A stretch of DNA of 64,000 nt from Cyrtodaria siliqua. Taxonomy: Eukaryota > Mollusca > Bivalvia > Adapedonta > Hiatellidae. The translations under genes were made by a program, and so were the position numbers. This document shows, piece after piece, positions 41,679-50,990 of the stretch. The notes beneath the pieces were generated by a model that was given only the letters and a program-made list of their open reading frames with translations, ran no database searches and was not told the origin of the DNA. The stretch spans positions 122,165-186,164 of the forward strand of contig JAWPHD010004502.1 of NCBI GenBank assembly GCA_037043455.1, in the 5' to 3' direction. How positions within the stretch are numbered: the first letter of the stretch is position 1; every line of letters starts with the position of its first letter.

Positions 41679-42302
41679 TTGAGTAGGAACAAGATTATCC
41701 TAGATGGCATTGAAATTCCCTGTCTACAAGTGGGTAGAGGCAAGAAGGTCAGAAAGGTTACATTAGCGGATGACTGCTGCATACCTGGGAGTACAGAAAC
41801 AGTGGTGAATGTGTATGTTGAGAGAGTTGAAGAAGATGATATTGATAATGAGTCAGGTTTTTTATTGGAACCAACGGACCAATTTAAAGAGAGTTACCAG
41901 TTGATGATGGCATCTACTTTGGTAGACATTAATAGAGCACCGACGTGCAAAGTAAGAATTCTAAATCCATTTGCGCATGAGATTCTTTTGAGACAAGATG
42001 CTGAAATTGGGAGAGCAGAGAGAATAGAAAGAGTAGTAAGTGTACTGGTAGAAAAGGAAAATAAGGCAGAGGATGGTAACCAGGGGAATATAAAACGTAT
42101 AAAAACGTGTATTCAGGAGTCTTCAAGCAATGTGTTGTCCCATAGGAAAGCGAAAGATGAAGATGTGCCTGAGCATTTGAGAGCATTGTTTGAGAAGTCA
42201 ACAGAAGGTAAATCAGAGCAATTAGTTGAAAATGTAGATTTGGACTATTTTATCTCCGAAAAAAATCAGGAAACAGAAAGTCAGCTGAAAAAAGACAAAT
42301 AG
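41679..42302 (+). CDS. Post-protease linker region (pre-RT), no RT follows
   Basis: 207 codons in the frame of the protease end. Sequence such as CKVRILNPFAHEILLRQDAE and VPEHLRALFEKSTEGKSEQL resembles the stretch that precedes RT in Ty3/gypsy Pol. Instead of RT the frame meets TAG at 42300, then continues open for 89 more codons. Confidence 0.65.
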   Translation: MSRNKIILDGIEIPCLQVGRGKKVRKVTLADDCCIPGSTETVVNVYVERVEEDDIDNESGFLLEPTDQFKESYQLMMASTLVDINRAPTCKVRILNPFAHEILLRQDAEIGRAERIERVVSVLVEKENKAEDGNQGNIKRIKTCIQESSSNVLSHRKAKDEDVPEHLRALFEKSTEGKSEQLVENVDLDYFISEKNQETESQLKKDK

Positions 42303-42572
42303 AGGATCCAGCAGAAAATGAGGAGCCAACACAGAAAAGGTCAAAGGAAGAAGACGGGTGGGAGAATGTTGCTAAAGCTATAGCAAATGGAACGAGGGAA
42401 ATTGTCGATGCATTGGAGAGAAATAGTAGAGCGGTGAGATGTCAGGATAATACGTTGGCCAGGGTCGTTGAGGAGTTAGCCAGGATGAGCAGTTTAATGG
42501 AGTGTACCAGGGAACGAAAGAAGAAGAGACGTGAAGGACTGAAAAACAGAAACAAGGAGAACAGACTGTAAA
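42303..42572 (+). pseudogene. Open segment after in-frame TAG, basic C-terminus
   Basis: Same frame as 41679-42302. About 89 codons to a TAA, acidic then helical (VAKAIANGTREIVDALERNS, TLARVVEELARMSSL) and ending very basic (RERKKKRREGLKNRNKENRL). It does not resemble RT, RNase H or integrase; it may be the relic 3' end of the element's coding region or an accessory tail. Confidence 0.5.
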
Positions 42573-43270
42573 GAATAAAAACAAGTTAAATAAACAATGA
42601 CGAATGAGCTGAGCCATTTTCTTTAATATATAAACAGTGACTATTTTAAAGTATTTGTTAATGGTTAACAATATTATTAAAATTATTCAAATGAATTTCT
42701 AAAAGGATTGCTTGCTGAGATGGCAAATTGTTATGTTGTTAGTACTAACGCTCATTTAAATGACATAATGTTTAAAAGAGGTGTTTTATGTCTATTTAGA
42801 TGTGCTATGAAAATAGAGATGACTACTCAAGTTATTTTTCGAGAAATGTAAAGCTTAGTCGGAGCTTTGCCTTATTAAGTGGGGGGTAATGTGATGACCT
42901 GGTGTTTCAACATAATGATTAATGTGATGACCTGGTGTTTCAACATTTTGATTGTATCAAGAGCAGTTATAGTTTATATGATTATCAATATTGACAGTAT
43001 TGCTAGTTTTGAAGTGCCTGGTGTGGACTAGTGCTGTCTGAACAGACAATGTAAACAGAGTACATGTGACGATATGTAATCAGTTTTCGCGACTTGACAC
43101 TGTTAACAGTGATAATAACTGTTTTCATAGTGTTTTCCTGCAATGGATAGTCCACTCTTATCATTAGATTATCAAAACTTAGCTTACCAGATAATTTAAG
43201 TGTTATCCAATGAAGTATTTGATGTTTTACTTTTCAAAAGTTTAGAATTGTTTCTTATGGCAGCCATGTT

Positions 43271-45489
43271 GTTGTTGTTGTTGCGTGGAGGAAACCATAT
43301 GTTCTATGTTCCTCTCTCGAAACCTCCTTGAAAGGAGAACCGTCTGTCGACGTAGTATAATTCCTCCACCCGAATATATATGAATAATGGAACAGTCCAA
43401 TCCACCACCGAGAATACGCTACGCTAACATTTACACAGCTGTTTATATTATGATTGTGTTTAACACCACAATTAATGCATTCACTCAGTGGTTACTGTCC
43501 CACTCTATGTGTTTAAAACAATTTTTAACAGTCTGTATCGGGTTATATGCAAGCTGTATAGCAACCTTCTAACTTGAAACTCAAAGTTTTGTAACAGGGG
43601 GGGTGCAATGGATCTCAGGGATGGGAAGTTTGTGTAGTCCAAAAGTAACTGTATCTTCTGCTTGGCACACAGTACATTGAGGTCGGAAAATCCTAATTCT
43701 TCAAGTTCATGACTGATATCACATAAAATTTGTTGTCTGAGACTGTGCAAGGCACCACAGTTCAGAATAAAATGTTCCAGTGTTTCGTCTTCTAACCAAC
43801 ACAACCGACATGTAGCGTCAACTTGGTTTTGGTTAAACCTAGCCCTGGAATCCTGAAGAATATAGCCTCCACACAAGAGTTTTAACTGTATAGGAATCCT
43901 CAGCATATCTTTGGACGACTTCAGAGGTACTCTCAGTATCCGATGAGGTTTCCCCGGTAGATATTCCGGGTTCAAGTATTGAAGACTTTTGTAATATTGC
44001 ACTCTAGTTTCGATTTTATCAATCCAATATTTATTTACGGCACAGTTTATATATTTTTGCCATCTAAATTTAGGCATAGGATCATTCAATAAAGTTTTTG
44101 GATCAATGATGTCATATTTCCAAGCAAGTCTTTTTATTTCGATGAACCAGCTATTGCTGTTTTGAATGTTTAGTGAAAGTTGTCTGATTGCTAATTTCTT
44201 TTCCAAAGCATTATCGTTTTGTGCACAAATATTACGGAATAGAGTCAATGCTTTCTTGTCCACTTGCCCCTCTATCGGGAGAAATCCGGATAATAAGTAT
44301 ACCGCCGAGTCCGCTGTATTTACTGGGACAGATAAGATCTGTTTAAGAGTCGTCTTTTGAAATGTTTCTAATTTATCAAGATCCATACTTTTTGGTAGTA
44401 GTATTTCCAAGCCATATAACAAAATTGGCTGCACATACACTTGGACGAGATGAAGACAGGTTTCCGGATCGAGACCATTATTACCATGAAGACCACTTGC
44501 CATTAAACTGTACAAGGCTCTACGCGCCTTCTGTATATTATTATTCACATTTACGTCTATAGTATCTTTTAAGGTTTTGGCTCTCTTTATACCGAGATGT
44601 GTACTGTATTCTACATTTGGAATTTTATTTTCATATATTTCAAAGAATAGTTCACTAGAGAAAGTTTTCTTCTTGCTTGTAATAAATTTCAAAGCCTCGG
44701 TTTTACTAGGTTGTAATACATAACGTTCACGGTTTGCAAAGTCTTCAGCAATGTTAATCAAAAGCTGTGTATCTGAGTCTTCATTACTAATAAGGGCCAC
44801 ATCATCCGCACAGGCGCTTGCGCAACAGTTGAGATTACCGACATATAGTCCTTTGGCACTGCCTTCAAGTCTGTGTAACAATGGGTCTATGTAAGATTTG
44901 TACAAGTCTGTGCTGATAACTCCCCCTTGACGAACTCCCTGTTGTATTTTAAAAGGTTCAGACCTAATAGATTTCCACTTAATTATACTACAAGTATCTG
45001 TATGTAAACTGTTAATTATCGACCAATGTTTGTCGGTGATACCGGAGTAATACACTCTCCGCATCATATGAGCGTTATCTACCACATCAAATGCAGCCTT
45101 GGCGTCCAGAAAAATGTAATTACAGTTGGTCTTCTTGTCCATATTAATCCTTGCGGTTTCTTCTAGAATTAGGGCTGCGTGAAGCGGAGATGTTCCGGAA
45201 GTGAACCCTCTTTGAAAAGCGCTCTGGGATTCCTCCAATAAATGGGATAATCTATATTTCAATACAGCCTCTATAATTTTTTCGATGACTGGGAGAACCG
45301 TAATACCTCTATAGTTGGTAGAAACTGTTTGTTTACCCTTATTCTTGAATATGGGGGACAAAAGTCCAATTTTCAACGACGCCGGGACTTCTCCAGTGCT
45401 GAAGATAACGTTCACAATGTCAAGAAGTATAAAAAACACAACTTCACCACTGTGCACATAATGTTCAATGCACATTCCGTAGTAATCAG
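43271..45489 (-). mobile_element. LINE C inserted in the 3' LTR
   Basis: 2.2-kb minus-strand non-LTR retrotransposon, 5' truncated (starts within the coding region before RT) with a 3' simple-repeat tail of about four CAA units next to the target. CATGTT occurs at 43265-43270 and 45490-45495, a short target-site duplication. It inserted after the host LTR element, since that LTR is cut. Confidence 0.88.
43505..45489 (-). CDS. LINE C reverse transcriptase (5' truncated, otherwise open)
   Basis: About 660 codons without interruption; the first few codons of the open frame (45508-45490) are LTR sequence. RT motifs in order: LLSPIFKNKGKQT, NYRGITVLPV, AFQRGFTSGTSP, YIFLDAKAAFDVV, IQQGVRQGGVIST, ACADDVALIS (catalytic Asp pair) and THLGIKRAKTLKD. 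The C-terminus has a zinc-finger-like CRLCWLEDETLEHFILNC. The endonuclease is missing because of 5' truncation. The clean frame suggests a young copy. Clade not assigned. Confidence 0.9.
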
Positions 45490-46549
45490 CATGTTTGTTG
45501 CAATGCATTGTGGGAGAGTGTGTTTACATTCTATTTGCAGTCAGCATCGTCTTTCAGTTTTGAAAACTATATTTAAAATGCAAGGACAGTCAAAGGACAA
45601 ACTTTTGGTATATATTTTATTTAAATAATTAATATTGTACATGTTTAACTGTTTATATGCATATGTTTCATTCAATCTTAGTCTGTAAATTAAGTTTTCC
45701 TATGAAGAGGGTGTGTCTAGGTTAAAGGTCATGCAACCAAAACATTGGGAGCAACCAATATTATGGGCGATTTTGGGTTGGTTGTTTGCATCCAGAGATT
45801 TGGTCACTTTCACCCAGATTTGTGGTTGAACATTCCTGGGAGTATATAAGCCCAGTTTTCTGTCATTTTAAAAAAGGAGAAGTACAAAATTTAGAAAGCA
45901 GCAACTCTGTCAAATTAAAAGGTCAAAAAGCAACTATTCTGTTGAACTGAAAAGCCTATTTTATCTGGAAAATTTAGTAAGTCTAGTGTAACATTATTTA
46001 TAGCAGATTATTTAAAATGGTTTAAATCTGTTTCCACATTGGTAACTGTAAAATAAGATTTTTACAAGAACAGAATATTTTTTACGTACAAAATACTTAT
46101 CATTTGTTACGAGCAAGTCATCAGTGTTCATCTCAATTTAATATTACGGAGTTAAAAGACTCGCGTGTATGTTCGCGTTATTATTTTAAAGAGACTTATC
46201 TACAGTAATCAGTGAGAAAGAACATGTTTATATATTGTTAAGGCATTTTCATTGATTTTATGATATAAAGTGTTGAAGGATTGAATAGCATTGCATTTGA
46301 ATTCGTGAGAGTTATTGGAATATTTTATAGATATTAAAATATCTAAATGTTCATACACTAGTCATTGCTTACACCCATTTAATAATAAAATAAAATATTA
46401 ATCAATCACTGATTAAGAAGATAACAAACTAGAATTTTACGAAGATTCGGTTTATATCCGCGTGTCCTGACAAGCGCGCAACAATATATAGCCTAAAATG
46501 TGCTGAAAATAACGTACACCACAATTCAACCAAACAACCAACCACCATT

Positions 46550-46645
46550 ATTTTAGAATTTATTAAACTAGTTGGCATACATGATATGATGAGATGGTTT
46601 GCAGAGCAATACATCATTTTGCAAACGACCAATTATTCGTCATGC
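46550..46645. repeat. Hairpin repeat family, copy 3
   Basis: GAATTTATTAAACTAGTTGGC followed by a partly self-complementary segment ending GCAAACGACCAATTATTCGTCA; same word order as copy 1 (GAATTGATTAAACGAGTTGGC). Lies about 65 bp past the end of the LTR retrotransposon. Confidence 0.5.
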
Positions 46646-47090
46646 TTCCTTTTCTAAGCCTCACCAAATAAAGTTGATATTCGCTTCATACCATCTTTAT
46701 AAAACTGGTTTAATTAACTTAATATTTTTTGCATTTTCTTGATACTTTCCTTTGAAACAATATAGCGCTTAATCTCGAATATACTTCATTTTTCAAGTAG
46801 GTGGGAGGGACTATTTAAGCTCGACTGCGCACGCATAGAAAGATGCACTGCATGCAGATACTGCGCTTGCATCCGGTTAACAAATATGGATATTCATTCC
46901 ACTGCACGAAAAGACACTGACATTAGTGATTTCTCTTTTCCTTTTTGTTATCATTAAAATTGTTGCTGATACTATTATAGCGACGGGAAAATAATGTTAA
47001 TACGACAATTAATTCGCTTTTTTTCTCGCTGTCTATTCGGTGCTGCCGGTATTAAATGGAAAAATCCACGAAACGTGTTTTTGTGTTTTT

Positions 47091-47208
47091 TTCGGCGTTA
47101 TGCGGTTTTGAACGCCGGTTATCATAGGAAGTTTACCATTAAGCACTAACGCGATTCATGGATTACGCCATTTACTACCGACGTTTAAAACCGCATAAAC
47201 GCCGAAAA
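47091..47208. repeat. Inverted repeat (foldback element candidate)
   Basis: Arms 47091-47118 and 47181-47208 are about 85-90 percent complementary and rich in CpG (GGCGTT, CGCATAA). The spacer contains a second short complementary pair. No target duplication was identified. Confidence 0.6.
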
Positions 47209-47720
47209 AATGAGAGACAATTCTTTAATAAATGAGCACTCATGTATTACATAATAATACATTGTAAAAGAAAAAAACTAACCTTCAATAGTGGCGGCCT
47301 CATCCATTTCGATGTTAGGGTTAATTGATAAATGTGATTGTTCTAGTGGGCAGGGCTTTGTATTAAAAGTCAGATATTGAAATAACAGGTAGTACAATTT
47401 GAGTTTTCATTACTACCATAGGTTTAAATACATTTATTGGTGCAAAATAATCAACAGTTAGGAATATGTAAAGCAATTTATTTGCACTCTTCAAATGTGT
47501 AAAAAGTAATAAAAAAATAACAAAATGCCGTGACTTAAACAAAGAGCAACATTGCCGTTTGACTCTTTAAATGTATCCTGGTGCGTAACCTAGGATAGCA
47601 CAAATTGCTGTCCCGCAATGAATATTCTTAATATAATAATGGGTAGTTTTAGTTTCATTCATTATACTTAGATCATCTAAAATAGGAAATATCAGTATTT
47701 TTTCACACCATAAAAACAAA

Positions 47721-47845
47721 CATTAAGAATTGACACTTTATCGCTTGACCATTCGAGCTCCCAGTTGGATTCGAACCCGCAGGAGTGAGAGGCGATACAG
47801 TTTTAGACGCAGCGTCTTCACCATGCCGGCTACGGCGGCAATTTT
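47721..47845 (-). mobile_element. tRNA-derived SINE head
   Basis: Minus strand shows an A-box-like TAGCCGGCATGGTG and an exact B-box GGTTCGAATCC, spaced as in a tRNA, followed by GAGCTCGAATGGTCAAGCGA and TGTCAATTCTTA, body text also present in the copies at 10981-11165 and 11318-11540. The anticodon-arm region does not fold convincingly, so a SINE is preferred over a tRNA gene. Confidence 0.7.
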
Positions 47846-48281
47846 AGGGTACGACATAGGGGATAAAAGTGTATTTATCATGTACTAAGGCGGGTTCAGG
47901 GATAAGGCGGACGCAGCACCCCCACCCTCTAAAATCCCACAAGTATAACCTATGCATGCCGGATTACCTGGGGCGCGCGCCATTTCAACTTTTAGTAATC
48001 ATTGGATTTAACATAAAACTATGCTGGAAAAATACAACAGAATTCACTAAACGTCATGTAGAAAAACATTTTATTTCGATGGATCCTCCGCTGCCCCCGC
48101 CTCCGCCCCTCCCACACACAAATACTCAAACCAAAATCCTGCATCTGATTTGTGCCCTCCTCTCAAAAGTGTTTAGTGACCAATTATTCAGGCAAGCCCC
48201 TTTAAAACTCCAGCCGAGTCTGTGTGGTTGTATCGAAGACTGTATTAAGAAAAAATTGTTTGAAAGGTCGATGCATATGAC

Positions 48282-48282
<1 letters not shown>

Positions 48283-48330
<48 letters not shown>
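48283..48330. repeat. (TA)24 microsatellite
   Basis: Uninterrupted TA dinucleotides, directly adjoining the 3' side of the Penelope-like element. Tyr-Ile ORFs on both strands are artefacts. Confidence 0.98.
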
Positions 48331-48333
<3 letters not shown>

Positions 48334-48471
48334 GTGAGAAAATACATACATCTACAAAATACCTTTCAAAAAAGCACTGGATCCCCGAGGGGATACGAAA
48401 ATGTTGGAATAAATTAATAGATGGGGAACAAAACATTTATACAGTGCTACAGTTTATAAAAACCCAAGTGC

Positions 48472-48493
48472 TTTCGGCTTACGCCTTCATCAG
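48472..48493 (-). ncRNA. Hammerhead ribozyme-like catalytic core
   Basis: Minus strand reads CTGATGA, an A, a stem GGC with loop GTAA and GCC, then GAAA: all invariant core bases of a hammerhead ribozyme in order with a minimal stem II. Penelope-like elements are known to carry hammerhead motifs in their terminal repeats. A possible stem III partner (CCAGTGCTT against AAGCACTTGG) lies about 85 nt downstream; a convincing stem I partner for TGTACTC was not found, so self-cleavage here is unproven. Confidence 0.55.
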
Positions 48494-49144
48494 GAGTACA
48501 CAAACACGAAAATAACAAATACGAAACAAAAAAAACTCTAAAATACACGGCAGTTTAAATAAATCTCTTTAAAAAACAACTTATCGTTTGGCAGTGTTGC
48601 AGAAACTGTTTACTTTGAAGAGACACTCTGGAGCCAAATGTGATACTAATAAAAGAACATATCTGGTTGGATGAGGGTAGAACTGTACCCTGACATTTAG
48701 TTATGAAGAGAGAGTAAAAATGTGAAAAAGATAACACAAACCCTACCTCAAAACATTAAACCTAAAATCGATACTGCAGGATAAAGTATAAAGCAACTCC
48801 AAAGCTTGTAAAAACAATGACTAAGGCTAAATAAATTAAATTAAATAAATGGAGATATTTTGATCAAAGGAAGTAACAAAAGTACTAATAATAGAACATT
48901 GCTGGTTGGATGAAAGTAAAATTGTACTCTGACATTTATGATTAGTTATGAAGAGAGAGTATGTGAGTGAATAATCCTACCTCTATACATAAGACAAAGA
49001 ATCGATACTGCAGGATATAGCAAAAACAACTTCAAAGTTAATTGAATAAGGCTAAAATAATATATAAATGGAGAAAATTGGATCAAGGGAAATAATAAAA
49101 ACCGGAGTATGTGTGTTTACATTTATATATTCTGTAAGATGTAT

Positions 49145-49423
49145 CTAGTCCCCTTTGTTGATTCCTACTGGATGTTTTGTGTTTAAGCATCTTATCCAGT
49201 ACGTTTCACGCAATTTACGTTCTGCGTCGGTCCAATTTGGATTGTGTTCGATGCATGTCAGAGACAACTCGTTGAACGTGTGGCCTTCTGAACTGAAGTG
49301 TTCGGCCGCTGGCGACCTAGCAAACCTACGTAATTTACAATCGGAGCGATGGAGGTTAAATCGGAGGTTCAACGCCTGCTTTGTTTCACCGACATACTGT
49401 TTTTTGCAAATCAAGCACGTCAT
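49145..49423 (-). pseudogene. GIY-YIG endonuclease domain of Penelope-like element
   Basis: Encodes MTCLICKKQYVGETKQALNL (the YVGET form of the GIY-YIG core), FNLHRSDC, AAEHFSSEGHTF and ERKLRETYWIRCLNTKHPVG, the order seen in Penelope endonucleases. The CXXC in CLICKKQY is also typical. The frame changes near 49423, where the linker ORF ends. Confidence 0.85.
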
Positions 49424-49755
49424 TAAGTAGATGACGTTTGCGGATTTGCAGTTTGTGACATTTTGATTGTGTTTTTGGCACCGAGTGAAGATAAGAAATA
49501 ATTTGCGGGAGACATGTATTTACAAGTCTGACATCTCGATGTATGGCAAGGTCCTGACTGTCCTGTGGTCTGAGTATTGGAGTCGGGTTTCAACTTGACT
49601 GCAACAAGGATGTCGCGGAGACTTTTAGGTCTCCCGTACGCAATAATGGGTTTTCTAGGCAGCATTTTGTTCAGACGTTTTGACTCCTCTATGTGTGACC
49701 AGTGTTTATTAATAATCTGTTTCACATTGGGAAGGTCAGGATGGTATGTAAGCAC
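49423..49755 (-). pseudogene. Penelope-like RT thumb and linker region
   Basis: Encodes LTYHPDLPNVKQIINKHW and AYGRPKSLRDILVAVKL (the RPxSLRDILV motif preceding the GIY-YIG domain), then CHTSRCQTCKYM. The last about 25 codons are out of frame with the endonuclease, so an indel lies near 49460. Upstream, 49756-49980 continues RT sequence without a long ATG ORF. Confidence 0.8.
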
Positions 49756-49984
49756 GAAAGGTAAAGTTTGCTCTGAACTGTTTGTCTTCGACTGGTATTC
49801 AAGGAGTTCTTTTCTGTTGAGGTTCCGTGCTTTGTCTATTGCATTGACAATGTCTGTCTTGCAGTAACCTCGCCTTGTAAGGTGCTCCGAAAGTTCGCTT
49901 GCTCTGATTTCGAATGTATTGGTGTTTGAACATATTCGTCTGATACGAAGTGCAAGACTGAACGGTATGTTCTTGCAGCAGTGT

Positions 49985-50475
49985 TTAGGGTGGCAACTGT
50001 TGGGCAGAAGGTACTAGTGTGTGTGTGTCCTTGGGTTTGGAGTAGAGGTCAACAATAATTACATTGTTCTCTATATGTGAAACTGTGTCTAGGAACACGT
50101 GTTTCTCATTGGAAACCTCTGCTGTGAATTTGATTGAGGGATGGAATGCATTGACCTTGTCTATAAAGGCTTGCAAAGTGTCTGGTCCATGACACCATTG
50201 CATATCAACATCGTCAATGAAACGTAACCACGACAAAGGTTTCAGTGGTACAGATAGGAGAAGTTGTTCTTCCAGTCTGCCAAAAAACACATTGGCATAT
50301 GAAGGTGCATTTTTGTCCCCATGGCGGTGCCTTGAACCTGGAGGTAGTTTTTCCCATTACATTCGAAATTGTTGCACTTGAGGATAAGCGTGAGGAGCCC
50401 AACAAGTATGCTTGTTAGGCTCCTCACGCTTATCCTGAAGTGCAACAATTTCGAATTTATCCTCAAGTGCAACAA
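49985..50475 (-). pseudogene. Penelope-like RT domain fragments
   Basis: Two overlapping frames. 50475 downward carries [20 protein letters not shown] and MGTKM (the G-x-AMGTK motif). 50290-49985 carries LSWLRFIDDVDMQWCHG (catalytic DD) and VDLYSKPKDTHTLV (the YxKPTD-like motif). A frameshift near 50285 splits them. The RT N-terminus is missing. Confidence 0.85.
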
Positions 50476-50507
50476 TTTCGAATTTAATGGGAAAAACTAC
50501 CTCCAGC
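50336..50507. repeat. Fold-back palindrome of Penelope-like sequence
   Basis: Centre TATG at 50407-50410 between AACAAG and CTTGTT. Left arm 50336-50406, right arm 50411-50507. The right arm also has a 27-bp tandem duplication (CTCAAGTGCAACAATTTCGA twice, the first with one change). The right arm ends at CTACCTCCAG, then Tc1 sequence starts. Confidence 0.93.
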
Positions 50508-50990
50508 AGTATTATGGTCTGGGGTGGGATAATGGGAAATCTGAAAACTGATCTGGTTATTATCCAAGGAAATGTCAATGCTCAACGTTACATCAATGTT
50601 TTAAACAACACAATGATACCATTCATGCAAAATAACGGACCGGGCACTTTCCAGCATGACAATGCAAGGCCTCACACGGCGAGTATAACCACACAATTCT
50701 TTGCTCAAAATAACGTTAATGTCTTGCCTTGGCCCGCTTTATCCCCGGACTTGAACCGCATAGAACACATATGGGATGAATTGGGTCGGAGGGCCAGGTC
50801 CAATCATCAAATTGATACCATAAATGACCTCCAAAATGCACTTCTGTTAAATGGCAACGTATTCCAAACGCGCTCATACAACGTTACGTAAATTCAATGA
50901 GGCGACGTATTCTGTAATGCATTCGTAAAAATGGAGGTCACACTGGTTACTGATGCTTTTTATAACATCACTTAGCGCACTCAGTCAGTA
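50506..50990 (+). pseudogene. Tc1/mariner-type transposase, C-terminal half
   Basis: Frame shows IMVWGGIMGN, then FQHDNARPHTASITTQFFAQ (catalytic Asp of the second motif), LPWPALSPDLNRIEHIWDEL (the third catalytic position is D/E of the PDLNRIEHIWDE box) and a terminal segment read in another frame (VNSMRRRI, KNGGHTGY) after a stop at 50889. The N-terminal DNA-binding half is absent: its place is taken by the Penelope fold-back. Inactive fragment. Confidence 0.88.

Larger units (their letters stand above)
38069..46483 (+). mobile_element. LTR retrotransposon (Ty3/gypsy-type gag), non-autonomous, with nested LINE in its 3' LTR
   Basis: 5' LTR 38069-39435, internal 39436-42889, 3' LTR 42890-46483 split by a LINE at 43271-45489. 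It is flanked by the 4-bp direct repeat ATAT (38065-38068 and 46484-46487), a target-site duplication. Primer site at 39440-39460 and a purine-rich AAGTGGGGGGTAA just before the 3' LTR. The internal region codes gag, zinc knuckle and protease-like segments and a pre-RT linker, but no RT, RNase H or integrase. The two LTRs differ by only about a dozen changes by eye, so the insertion is fairly young. Confidence 0.9.
42890..46483 (+). repeat. 3' LTR, split by LINE C
   Basis: Parts 42890-43270 and 45490-46483 together match the 5' LTR. Preceded by a polypurine tract at 42877-42889. Ends GCGCGCAACA, followed by the ATAT target duplication. Confidence 0.92.
46484..47720. other. Intergenic; hairpin repeat near 47091-47211, otherwise nothing recognised
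   Basis: No coding. TTCGGCGTTATGCGGTTTTG at 47091 pairs with the reverse complement of AAAACCGCATAAACGCCGAA ending 47208; arms about 27 bp, spacer about 60 bp. A hairpin repeat of another family lies at 46550-46645. Confidence 0.6.
48345..50507 (-). mobile_element. Penelope-like element, 5' truncated, with fold-back end
   Basis: Minus-strand retroelement: partial RT (50475-49985), linker (49755-49423), GIY-YIG endonuclease (49423-49145), 3' non-coding part to about 48345 with a hammerhead-like core, next to (TA)24. The 5' end folds back: 50336-50406 is repeated inverted at 50411-50507. RT plus C-terminal GIY-YIG is diagnostic for Penelope-like elements. Confidence 0.85.

Noticed and set aside
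42892..42950. Separate tandem repeat GTGATGACCTGGTGTTTCAA
   Set aside because: It is the start of the 3' LTR; the same duplication opens the 5' LTR.
47740..47845. tRNA gene with perfect B box
   Set aside because: Anticodon and acceptor arms do not fold well and the 3' continuation is a repeated SINE body.
47869..48417. 182-codon plus ORF ending in Tyr-Ile repeats
   Set aside because: Crosses the (TA)24 microsatellite and Pro-rich low-complexity text; no domain.
50487..50891. Intact Tc1 gene
   Set aside because: The start of the frame is Penelope sequence, the N-terminal half is missing and the end is frameshifted.
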